Below are positions 15,795 through 22,671 of a DNA stretch of 23,006 nucleotides, piece after piece (position 1 is the stretch's first letter; each line of letters starts with the position of its first letter). This stretch comes from JAIXWP01 sp964428835 (GTDB lineage Bacteria > Bacteroidota > Bacteroidia > Flavobacteriales_D > Sanyastnellaceae). The stretch is from contig CAYRZQ010000049.1 of NCBI GenBank assembly GCA_964428835.1, forward strand, positions 1-23,006. Direction: 5' to 3'. Both the position numbers and the translations under genes were made by a program. The notes under the pieces were generated by a model. That model did no database searches, was not told the DNA's origin, and saw only the letters and a list, made by a program, of their open reading frames with translations.

Positions 15795-16040
15795 CTAAAT
15801 GATGCCGCGGGCTTTGAGCCAATTGTAACCGTTGATTGTTTTGAAATATTTCTCTCGCTTCAATGCAAGTGTTTTGCTTTCAAAAGACTCCGTGTAGTGA
15901 ATTACAAAGGGACGTCTCGATTTTGTGCTTCTAACTTGTCCTTCGTTATGGAATTTTAATCGCATTTCGAGATCTTCGGTGAACCCATAATAGTATTTTC
16001 CATCTTTAAGACTTCGAAGAATGTATACGTGAAAGTTCAT
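15795..16040 (-). CDS. GIY-YIG superfamily small nuclease
   Basis: An 81-aa single-domain protein of the YhbQ/UvrC-N type. The GIY-YIG strands appear as VYI (5-7) and KYYYGF (15-20), followed by the helix Arg (R27) and the catalytic Glu in KREKYFK (about 63). These are the usual metal-dependent DNA cleavage residues. Length fits the stand-alone family. ATG 16040 is preferred over the open extension to 16085, since the domain starts directly after it. The gene sits between an intact tRNA-Ser on the opposite strand and a partial tRNA-Ser copy on its own strand, suggesting it belongs to a small mobile or tRNA-linked unit. Confidence 0.88.
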   Translation of the reverse strand: MNFHVYILRSLKDGKYYYGFTEDLEMRLKFHNEGQVRSTKSRRPFVIHYTESFESKTLALKREKYFKTINGYNWLKARGII

Positions 16041-16182
16041 TTTTTTGGTCAGAAACCTACTTTTTAGAGTTGAAATACCCCCCAAATTTGATCATATATC
16101 TTATTCGAGTTTATTCGAATAAATTGTATTGTGTTCATTTTCAGCACTTATTTATTGGATTTGAAGAAAAGTTTAACACAAG

Positions 16183-16212
16183 TTTGACAATTCAAAAAAA
16201 AGACTACTTTTG
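16183..16212 (+). promoter_or_regulatory. tRNA-Ser promoter (Bacteroidota type)
   Basis: TTTG (16183-16186), 18 bp, then TACTTTTG (16205-16212), a near-ideal -33/-7 pair. The mature tRNA starts 5 bp after the -7 box. Confidence 0.85.
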
Positions 16213-16216
16213 CCGC

Positions 16217-16301
16217 GGAGAGTTGGCAGAGTGGTCGATTGCGGCAGTCTTGAAAACTGTTGACTGTAACAGGTCCGGGGGTTCGAATCCCTCACTCTCC
16301 G
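16217..16301 (+). tRNA. tRNA-Ser (anticodon TGA)
   Basis: Class II cloverleaf. Acceptor GGAGAGT/ACTCTCC, discriminator G16301, anticodon loop CTTGAAA with TGA at 16251-16253, long variable arm (about 16261-16275), and T-arm GGGGG-TTCGAAT-CCCTC. CCA is not encoded. It reads UCA and, by wobble, other UCN codons. It is the probable insertion target of the adjacent recombinase. Confidence 0.97.
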
Positions 16302-16311
16302 CTGAGTACAG

Positions 16312-16325
16312 TTCGCAACTGTTCG
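16312..16325 (+). promoter_or_regulatory. Candidate recombinase-binding site 1
   Basis: TTCGCAACTGTTCG, the first of three copies of TTCGCAAnTGTTCG between tRNA-Ser and the recombinase gene. It lies 10 bp past the tRNA 3' end and overlaps the approach to the tRNA terminator. Confidence 0.5.
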
Positions 16326-16326
16326 A

Positions 16327-16360
16327 AAGTGTGTAAGTCCTTGATTTACACACTTTTTTT
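16327..16360 (+). terminator. tRNA-Ser terminator
   Basis: AAGTGTGTAA (16327-16336) pairs with TTACACACTT (16346-16355), followed by Ts to 16360. A clear intrinsic terminator 25 bp after the tRNA. Confidence 0.9.
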
Positions 16361-16372
16361 ATTCTTTGAAAT

Positions 16373-16386
16373 TTCGCAAATGTTCG
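16373..16386 (+). promoter_or_regulatory. Candidate recombinase-binding site 2
   Basis: TTCGCAAATGTTCG, 61 bp from site 1 and in the same orientation. Confidence 0.5.
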
Positions 16387-16455
16387 CTTTTGACCGCCAA
16401 CTGGGTTTCCTTCTGGTGACCCCTTTTCAAAAATCAAAAAGGGGTAACAAGTGCG

Positions 16456-16469
16456 CGAACACTTGCGAA
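16456..16469 (-). promoter_or_regulatory. Candidate recombinase-binding site 3
   Basis: TTCGCAAGTGTTCG on the minus strand, 83 bp from site 2 and inverted. About 100 bp upstream of the recombinase ATG, so it could also affect that promoter. Confidence 0.5.
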
Positions 16470-16570
16470 CATAATAGAACTGAGAATCAAAGAAGTAACC
16501 TTGTTTTAGCCAAAGAGGTGAAGTAAATTTGCAATCAAAATGGGGGGCTCAATTATTCTAATTGCGCCTT

Positions 16571-17809
16571 ATGTCGTCAAAAACAACATTTAGTCTGGTT
16601 TTCTACATCAACCGGTCTAAAGAAAAGAAAAACGGGGAATGCCCCGTGATGCTTCGCATCAACATTAACGGGGATAAAGTATCCCTCAGATTGAAACGCT
16701 TCATCGACCCCGAACGCTGGGATGCTGCCCGGTATCAAATGAAGGGCAGAACAGAAGAAGCCAGGATTTTCAATGATTACATTGATGCCGTCAAAGTCCG
16801 TGCTCATAAAAAGTACAATGAGCTCCTTTCCGTCAAAGAGGAAGTGCTGGCATCTGATCTTCGGGATGCTATCCTAGGAACCAACACGGCCAAAACCAGG
16901 TTGCTCATCGAGAGCTGGGAAGAACATGTGGAGAGCTTGAAAAAGCTCATCGGTAAAGAAACTACCTATGCCACCTACCAGAAGTACAACACCGCAAAAA
17001 ACCACATGCGGAATTTCCTTTTGAAGTATTACAAGACGGACGATGTTTCGCTGAAGGCGATTGACCACTACATGATCACACAGTATTCCATGTACCTGAA
17101 AACAGAAATGGGATGCAACTACAACACCGCAACCAAGTTCTTACAGAACTTAAAACGGATTACCTGCCTGGCTATCCGTCATGGCTGGTTGCTAAAGGAT
17201 CCATTTGCCGGCATCAGCCTTAGCATGAAAGAGGTTGATCGACCTTACCTCACCGAAGCTGAGTTGAAAAGGCTCATGGAGTTCAACTCCCCTTTTGACC
17301 GTCTCAACCGTGTACGTGATTTTTTTGTGTTTTCCTGTTTTACTGGACTTGCTTACATCGATGTAAAAAAGCTCAAGCGAAGCGAAATTGAACACAATGA
17401 AGGTGGCTATTGGATTCGCAAACGCAGGCAAAAGACAGGAGGCCGTGCAAACATCCCTTTGCTGAATATCCCCATGGAGATCATTCGCAAGTATTGTATC
17501 TTAGAAGCTCTGGAACCGGAGGATACAGTAATACCCATGCTCAGCAATCAGAAAATAAATGCCTACCTGAAAGAGCTGGCTGACCTATGTGGAATTGGGA
17601 AGTCATTGTCCTTCCATGTGGCTCGACACACCTTCGCTACCACTGTAACGATGATGAATGGCGTGCCCATTGAGACAGTGAGCAAAATGCTTGGCCATAA
17701 AAACATTAACAGCACACAGCACTATGCCCGAATTGTTGACCAAAAGGTTGGCGAGGACATGGAGCTACTCTCTCGAAAATTAGGAACACGATTAACATTA
17801 GCTAACTGA
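16571..17809 (+). CDS. Site-specific tyrosine recombinase (integrase), Bacteroidota type
   Basis: A 412-aa integrase. Order: N-terminal arm-binding domain (about 5-95, FYINRSKEKKNGECPVMLRI), core-binding SAM-like domain (about 110-215), catalytic domain (about 225-400). Catalytic residues: Lys288 (RQKTGG), His349-x-x-Arg352 (FHVARHTFATT), His376 (LGHKN), nucleophile Tyr385 (HYARI). The first catalytic Arg (TGLR in most relatives) is Ala261 (FTGLAYIDV), a change shared with many Bacteroidota integrases of the IntDOT kind. The frame is open from TTG 16562, but ATG 16571 is the likely start. Immediately downstream of tRNA-Ser, it probably integrates and excises the element carrying the genes to its right. 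Confidence 0.93.
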   Translation: MSSKTTFSLVFYINRSKEKKNGECPVMLRININGDKVSLRLKRFIDPERWDAARYQMKGRTEEARIFNDYIDAVKVRAHKKYNELLSVKEEVLASDLRDAILGTNTAKTRLLIESWEEHVESLKKLIGKETTYATYQKYNTAKNHMRNFLLKYYKTDDVSLKAIDHYMITQYSMYLKTEMGCNYNTATKFLQNLKRITCLAIRHGWLLKDPFAGISLSMKEVDRPYLTEAELKRLMEFNSPFDRLNRVRDFFVFSCFTGLAYIDVKKLKRSEIEHNEGGYWIRKRRQKTGGRANIPLLNIPMEIIRKYCILEALEPEDTVIPMLSNQKINAYLKELADLCGIGKSLSFHVARHTFATTVTMMNGVPIETVSKMLGHKNINSTQHYARIVDQKVGEDMELLSRKLGTRLTLAN

Positions 17810-17813
17810 AACG

Positions 17814-17840
17814 AAGCCCTGGTAACACCGGGGCTTTTTT
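17814..17840 (+). terminator. Integrase terminator
   Basis: AAGCCC-T-GG pairs with CC-G-GGGCTT around TAACA, followed by a T-run, directly after the integrase stop. Confidence 0.9.
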
Positions 17841-17841
17841 G

Positions 17842-17855
17842 TGAACACTTATGAA
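17842..17855 (-). promoter_or_regulatory. Degenerate fourth copy of the TTCGCAAnTGTTCG motif
   Basis: On the minus strand TTCATAAGTGTTCA matches the three upstream sites at 11 of 14 positions. It overlaps the start codon of the DUF4248-like gene, so it may be chance or an autoregulatory site. Confidence 0.25.
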
Positions 17856-18087
17856 CAAAATCGGAATGGAAAAAGAATTTATCATACGATCTTATGGGTA
17901 TTGCGAACTCGCTTTACTCTACTTCCCAAATAGTAATAAACGAAGTGCCAGCACTCAATTAGGCCGATGGGTGCGTCAGAATGAAAAATTGAAAATACAG
18001 TTATTGGAATTGGGCTACAAGCCTAAAAAAAAGATATTAACTCCAAGCCAAGTAAAGTTGATTGTAAAATTGTTTGGGGAGCCTTAA
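17851..18087 (+). CDS. DUF4248-like small protein
   Basis: A 78-aa protein. FIIRSYGYCELALLYFP, LGRWVRQNEKLKIQLLELGY and LTPSQVKLIVKLFGEP follow the pattern of DUF4248, a small family frequent in Bacteroidota mobile islands. It may be a helix-turn-helix-like accessory or excision factor, but no function is established. ATG 17851 or 17866 could start it; the family similarity begins at about residue 9. The first ATG lies only 10 bp past the integrase terminator, so it needs readthrough or a promoter inside that hairpin region. Confidence 0.75.
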   Translation: MNKIGMEKEFIIRSYGYCELALLYFPNSNKRSASTQLGRWVRQNEKLKIQLLELGYKPKKKILTPSQVKLIVKLFGEP

Positions 18088-18097
18088 CGGTTTGCAG

Positions 18098-18202
18098 CTA
18101 CAAGAAGTTGGCGATTTTCACCACAAATGTTCATACGAAGAACGAATGTTTGATTAACCACAAAACTGTCATACGAAGCACTGAACCGCCAATTTTTTGT
18201 AG
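18098..18202. repeat. Imperfect inverted repeat with internal tandem copies
   Basis: CTACAAGAAGTTGGCG (18098-18113) pairs with CGCCAATTTTTTGTAG (18187-18202), 14 of 16. Inside are two direct copies of a CCACAAA(A)NTGTCATACGAAG-like word: 18121-18140 and 18158-18178, differing by an indel and a few bases. No convincing ORF exists here. With 18203-18365, a T-rich tract holding nothing recognisable, it fills the spacer between the DUF4248-like gene and the copper operon. Confidence 0.65.
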
Positions 18203-18365
18203 GTGCTGTTATAGGCTGGCGTTCTTGTCTGTCGTGGGTTACAACCATTTTTATGTCGTCCGTTTGTGTCATTTGTCGAGTGCTTTTTTGGGCTTGTGTG
18301 TCGGGTGTTTTATTTTTTTTGAAGCGTTGGAAATTTTTTAAAAACAATTTTTCTTTTGGGTCGGC

Positions 18366-18431
18366 TTTGCAAGCTCTATTAAAAACTTTGGTCGTGTGTC
18401 AGCTTGTGTGGTTTTTAATTGTGCTTGCAAA
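18366..18431 (-). terminator. Long 21-bp stem hairpin after the copper operon
   Basis: 18366-18386 and 18411-18431 are reverse complements at 19 of 21 positions (TTTGCAAGC...ATTAAAAAC against GTTTTTAAT...GCTTGCAAA), with a 24-nt loop, 11 bp past the multicopper oxidase stop. It probably forms the 3' end of that mRNA. It lacks a clean T-run, so a stabilising or boundary role is also possible. Confidence 0.6.
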
Positions 18432-18442
18432 TTGCGATGGCT

Positions 18443-20671
18443 TTAATAATTAAATGTCAGTCCTACTCCAAAGCCCATATCACTATCGTAATGTGTTCTA
18501 AACCCTAAATTTTTACTTGCTATATAATTTAAACCTACCATATATTCCTTGTCTGTATTTACCATAAATGAGGCTCTAAACCTTTTTGAAAGCGGAATGT
18601 CTTCACGTCTTAATTGTACTCTTACATTTCCATCGTGATAGACTTCTGTTTGTAAAATGAGCAATAGTGGCAAAGTACAAGCTACCCCTAAACTAAACTG
18701 TGTCCGATTGTCTTTGGTGTTTGTCTGACCGAAAAGATTGCTTTCAGGTTCTTCGTGTTTTCTGTAACGCCAATCAAAACCAATAAAAGGCATTAGCCAT
18801 TGGTTTCTGCCTATGTATCGTCCTATGTGGGTTTCAGTTTCATATCCGTGTCTGTCGTGATAACCTAATCGCCACTCCGTAAAAAAACTCCAACGGGTAT
18901 TTTGTAGCATTGCCATTCCGTCATTTCCGTTGGTTGCAAAGTCGTTTTGGAACATAAAATGAAGTTCGTTGCTTTCTCGTTGTAATTTTTTATAAGCCCA
19001 TTTTTTGTCAGGCAACAAGGGGTTGGGTTCTTGGTTTTCTGTACTAAAAACACGGTTCATTCCTGCCATCATATGGTAGAGAATATGGCAATGAAAAAAC
19101 CAATCGCCATCTAAATTGGCTTCAAATTCTATGACATTGGTTTCCATTGGCATTATGTCCAACACATTTTTAAGCGGTGCATAATCACCTTGTCCATTGA
19201 TAACCCTAAAATCGTGTCCGTGTAAGTGCATTGGGTGTCGCATCATTGAGTTGTTGTAGAGCGTAATCCTTACGATTTCACCTTTTTTGATTAGAATTTT
19301 ATCGGTTTCTGCAAGTACTCGGTTGTCCATACTCCACACATATCGGTTCATATTGCCTGTTAATTCAAATCTTAATTCCCTGACAGGTGCATCTTTTGGT
19401 AAAGTAGTTTTTGTGGGTGATTTCAGCATTGCGTAGTTTAATGTAACAATATCATTGCTTGGCATTGTATGATTGCTATGGTCTGAATGTTGAGATGATT
19501 TTGGTTTATTTTCTCCTGTAATTTCAGGGTACATTACTGTATTCATATCCATTTGTTGCAACGTCATATCCATTCCCATATCGTTCATTGTACCGTCCAT
19601 TTTCATCATATCGTTCATCATTTTCATTCCTTCAAAATATTTCAGTTTAGGTAATGGACTTGCCAACTGTTTGATGCCTGAACCAATATAAATTGATGCT
19701 GATTTGGTTCGGTCTTCTGGTGTTGCCAAAAATTCGTAAGAAGTATTTTCTGCGGGAATTGTAACGATGACATCATAGGTTTCTGAAACCCCAATAATCA
19801 GTCTATCTACTACAACAGGCTCAACATCATTGCCGTCATTGGCAACTACTGTAATTTTCCCACCTGCATAAGTGAGCCAAAAATAAGACGATGCACCACC
19901 GTTTGAAATTCGCAATCGCACCTTTTCTCCTGCTTTGAATTGGGAAAGTTGGCTTTCAGATGTTCCGTTAATCAGAAATCTATCATAATACACATCACTC
20001 ACGTCCATTGCTAACATTCGTTTCCATTCGTTGGTCAATTTAGTTTTGAAATGCCCTGCGTTTATGGCTTCTCCATAACTCTGAACGGTGTTTTTTTTGA
20101 TGGCAAACCAATCATTGGCATTGTGCAACATTCTGTGAACATTATCTGGATTGTAATCCGTCCATTCGCTTAAAATGATAGGTACAGATGGTAAATCGTC
20201 AATCCCTTTTCTGAAAGTGGGGTCATTTTCCCGTTTAAGCAAAACCATTGAACCGTACATTCCTATTTGTTCTTGCAGTCCGCTATGGCTGTGATACCAA
20301 TGTGTTCCGTTTTGAATAATTGGAAAACGATAAATGTGTGTGGTATTAGGTTCTATCGGCATTTGGGTTAAGTACGGAACGCCATCTTCTTTATTGGGCA
20401 AATACAAACCGTGCCAATGCAAAGATGTACTTTCTTTGAGCCTATTGTGTACGTGTATTTCTGCTGTGTCGCCTTCTGTAAAAGTAAGTGTAGGCATTGG
20501 AATTTGTCCGTTTACGGCAATGGCTCGTTTTTCTTTACCTGTAAAATTTACGATAGTGTCTTTTACATAAAGGTCATATCGGACTACTTTTTGGGCGATA
20601 GTGTTTGTAGTAACCAATAGTAAAACAACTATCGGCAACAGTTTTTTATAAATATTTTTTTGATTATCCAT
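18443..20671 (-). CDS. Multicopper oxidase (CopA/PcoA type) fused to a C-terminal outer-membrane-barrel-like domain
   Basis: A 742-aa exported enzyme; signal peptide to about residue 26 (TNTIAQ). Copper ligands: HWHG (85-88), HWYHSHS (124-130), HPMHLHGHDF (479-488), HCHILYHMMAGM (527-538), together the type 1, 2 and 3 copper sites of a laccase-like oxidase. A Met-rich stretch (about 347-378) followed by a His-rich patch (HSDHSNH) suits Cu(I) binding and oxidation. From about 565 to the end (final residues GLTFNY) it reads as amphipathic strands similar to CopB/PcoB, ending in an aromatic residue as barrels do. This suggests one chain combining what proteobacteria split into CopA and CopB. ATG 20671 abuts the stop of the methyltransferase gene. 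Confidence 0.92.
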   Translation of the reverse strand: MDNQKNIYKKLLPIVVLLLVTTNTIAQKVVRYDLYVKDTIVNFTGKEKRAIAVNGQIPMPTLTFTEGDTAEIHVHNRLKESTSLHWHGLYLPNKEDGVPYLTQMPIEPNTTHIYRFPIIQNGTHWYHSHSGLQEQIGMYGSMVLLKRENDPTFRKGIDDLPSVPIILSEWTDYNPDNVHRMLHNANDWFAIKKNTVQSYGEAINAGHFKTKLTNEWKRMLAMDVSDVYYDRFLINGTSESQLSQFKAGEKVRLRISNGGASSYFWLTYAGGKITVVANDGNDVEPVVVDRLIIGVSETYDVIVTIPAENTSYEFLATPEDRTKSASIYIGSGIKQLASPLPKLKYFEGMKMMNDMMKMDGTMNDMGMDMTLQQMDMNTVMYPEITGENKPKSSQHSDHSNHTMPSNDIVTLNYAMLKSPTKTTLPKDAPVRELRFELTGNMNRYVWSMDNRVLAETDKILIKKGEIVRITLYNNSMMRHPMHLHGHDFRVINGQGDYAPLKNVLDIMPMETNVIEFEANLDGDWFFHCHILYHMMAGMNRVFSTENQEPNPLLPDKKWAYKKLQRESNELHFMFQNDFATNGNDGMAMLQNTRWSFFTEWRLGYHDRHGYETETHIGRYIGRNQWLMPFIGFDWRYRKHEEPESNLFGQTNTKDNRTQFSLGVACTLPLLLILQTEVYHDGNVRVQLRREDIPLSKRFRASFMVNTDKEYMVGLNYIASKNLGFRTHYDSDMGFGVGLTFNY

Positions 20672-21304
20672 TTAATAAATTTCATTTTTTGTTCCATTAA
20701 AATAGGAGAATGTGCCAATTGCTGTATTGATAGATTTTGTTACCAAAACATTGTCAAAACCTGCCTTTGAAATAAAATCGGGCATTAATCCTTTCACGTT
20801 ATCATTCGTAGTTTTGAATCCATCTAACAATTGAACCAATCTAAAAGTAAATCGCATCAATTTGTTTTGTGCTTTTCCCCAATCTGCAATTACGAGCTTT
20901 CCATTAGGTTTCAAAACTCGATTTAATTCTTGTAGACAATTCAATTTTGTTTCAGCATCTAATTGATGAAAAACCAAACAACTGTAAACTTTATCAAAAC
21001 TGTTGTCCGTAAAAGGTAAAATACCACCATCATATAAATGCAATGGAAGTTCAATTTTATTTTTTGCCAATTTATGTTCGGCAATCGCCTTTACTTTGGG
21101 GTCAATATCTAATCCTTCTAATTTTGCCTTTGATTTTGCCTTGTTCACCAAAATCAAATTTTGTCCTGTACCAAAGCCAAATTCTAAAATCTTTTCGTTC
21201 GCTTGTGGATTGATTTCTTCAACCAAAAGTCTTCTGAATTTTTTTTCGGGCATAGTGATTTTAATTGCCAAATCGTAGAAGGCAGTTAAAAAATCGTAAC
21301 CCAA
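20672..21304 (-). CDS. Class I SAM-dependent methyltransferase
   Basis: A 210-aa cytosolic enzyme. SAM-binding motif I ILEFGFGTGQN (39-49), acidic end of strand 2 in LEGLDIDP (about 62-69), then LPFTDNSFDKVYSCLVFHQL and the RVLKPNGKLVIADWG strand, as in UbiE-like methyltransferases. Substrate unknown. The start is a TTG (21304); an in-frame stop lies just above and no ATG is available. It lies 16 bp after the barrel gene and its stop touches the ATG of the multicopper oxidase, so it is part of the copper operon. Why a methyltransferase sits there is unclear. Confidence 0.85.
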   Translation of the reverse strand: MGYDFLTAFYDLAIKITMPEKKFRRLLVEEINPQANEKILEFGFGTGQNLILVNKAKSKAKLEGLDIDPKVKAIAEHKLAKNKIELPLHLYDGGILPFTDNSFDKVYSCLVFHQLDAETKLNCLQELNRVLKPNGKLVIADWGKAQNKLMRFTFRLVQLLDGFKTTNDNVKGLMPDFISKAGFDNVLVTKSINTAIGTFSYFNGTKNEIY

Positions 21305-21320
21305 TGCGGGAATATATTAT

Positions 21321-22148
21321 TTATTTTCCATCAGCTTTTCTTTTTTTCAAATTGAAGAATGTGTAATATAAATTTAAGTATATTCCATTTGGTGCAGTGC
21401 GAAGCATTGAACTATATAACTCTTGACGATATGCCAAATCTATACGAGCTTGACTATTGAAAATAAACTGTATTGCTGGAACAATATCAAAAAATGTCTT
21501 TCCATTTTCATTAATGGTTTGTCCTACAAACTCTACCATTAAGTTTATGTTGGTTTGTTTAAAACTAATGTACTTTTTAGGGTACATCAATCTGCCAAAT
21601 GAAAGCGTATAATTTGTTGCGTTGTCGCCAAAATTATTTGGAAAATCATATTGTGGTTTGTTGTCGAATGCTTTTTCATAACTTACAGATGTACTTATTG
21701 CCAATTTTTTGACCAGCTTTGTAGCTATAATTCCTGTCTCAAACCCTGTGTTATGTCCTAATATTTCTATCTGTTCTTGATGAATATCGGCTCTGTTAAA
21801 ACTATATCTACCATAAGCAGCTAATCTGAAATGACTGTTTAAATCATCCGTAGAATAAAACCTATATTTAGCCATAAAACTTCCACCTTCGGCATATAAT
21901 TGATTGCTTCTATTACTTATAAACGCTGAACCACGAAACATAAGGTTTTTAGATAAACCATACGTTACTTCTGGCATCAAGTGATAGTTAAAGCTTTTTT
22001 CAAACTTCTCTTTAAACGATGATTGCATTATGTTAACAGCAAGTGAGTTTGCAGGAACACTACTAGCAGGGTCAGTTACAATAAACAATTCTTGACCGTG
22101 TGTTTTCTGAAAGCCTAATAGAACGATAGTGATTATAATCCATCTCAT
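21321..22148 (-). CDS. Outer-membrane beta-barrel-like protein in copper operon
   Basis: A 275-aa protein with a signal peptide cleaved near THGQ (about residue 19). The rest alternates polar and aromatic residues in strand-sized blocks with turns (YGRYSFNRADIHQ, INLMVEFVGQ, GIYLNLYYTFFN), as in transporter-type or porin-like barrels. No named family recognised. Its ATG overlaps the stop of the HMA gene (TAATG), so it is tightly coupled to a metal-binding protein; an outer-membrane part of copper or heavy-metal handling is likely. Confidence 0.75.
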   Translation of the reverse strand: MRWIIITIVLLGFQKTHGQELFIVTDPASSVPANSLAVNIMQSSFKEKFEKSFNYHLMPEVTYGLSKNLMFRGSAFISNRSNQLYAEGGSFMAKYRFYSTDDLNSHFRLAAYGRYSFNRADIHQEQIEILGHNTGFETGIIATKLVKKLAISTSVSYEKAFDNKPQYDFPNNFGDNATNYTLSFGRLMYPKKYISFKQTNINLMVEFVGQTINENGKTFFDIVPAIQFIFNSQARIDLAYRQELYSSMLRTAPNGIYLNLYYTFFNLKKRKADGK

Positions 22149-22651
22149 TAATTTAATATTTTAATGTGAAAATCATTTTCATTATTAACTGAATAAGTTG
22201 CAATGTCTTTGTATGTCTTAGATAGCTTTTTAAATTCTTTTTCTGTTACATAACCTTTATCTAAAATTTGAAACTTTATTTCTGCTTGTTTTTTGGGCTT
22301 ACCATCAATGAGTATATAAATACTTTGGTCAAGAATTTCAGATGATGCCGTTACTATAAATACCCCAATAAAAAAACCTGCTTTTTCTACTTTTTCTTTA
22401 AACGTCTTTGGGTTTATTGTGTTCCCTTTTTTTAAGAAAACAATAAACGTGTTTGTATTTAAATCAGTTTCTACACTATCAACTTCTGAAATTGACTCTA
22501 ATTGTTTAAATATTGCATTGGAACACATTGAACAAGTTAACCCTGTTGCTCGAAGTTCGATTTTTGATATTTGTGCGTTACTCATTGTAGCACTTATCAA
22601 GAGGATTATTGTGATTATTAATCTTATTTTATTGAATTTATTATTTTTCAT
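22148..22651 (-). CDS. Exported heavy-metal-associated (HMA) domain protein
   Basis: A 167-aa protein with signal peptide to about residue 26 (SATMSNAQ). The HMA fold spans about 29-97, with metal site GLTCSMC (Cys40, Cys43) and the closing KAGFF. The CxxC pair binds Cu(I) or a similar soft metal. The C-terminal 65 residues are not a second HMA domain. A periplasmic HMA protein beside a multicopper oxidase suggests copper shuttling. The start is 20 bp after the MauE-like gene. Confidence 0.88.
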   Translation of the reverse strand: MKNNKFNKIRLIITIILLISATMSNAQISKIELRATGLTCSMCSNAIFKQLESISEVDSVETDLNTNTFIVFLKKGNTINPKTFKEKVEKAGFFIGVFIVTASSEILDQSIYILIDGKPKKQAEIKFQILDKGYVTEKEFKKLSKTYKDIATYSVNNENDFHIKILN

Positions 22652-22671
22652 TTTATTATTTTTTAATTGGA

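Noticed and set aside
16070..16526. ORFs overlapping tRNA-Ser on both strands
   Set aside because: They read through a well-formed tRNA with its own promoter and terminator.
18108..18453. Plus- and minus-strand ORFs in the spacer before the copper operon
   Set aside because: They span inverted repeats and T-rich sequence and translate to composition-biased text with no recognisable protein character.
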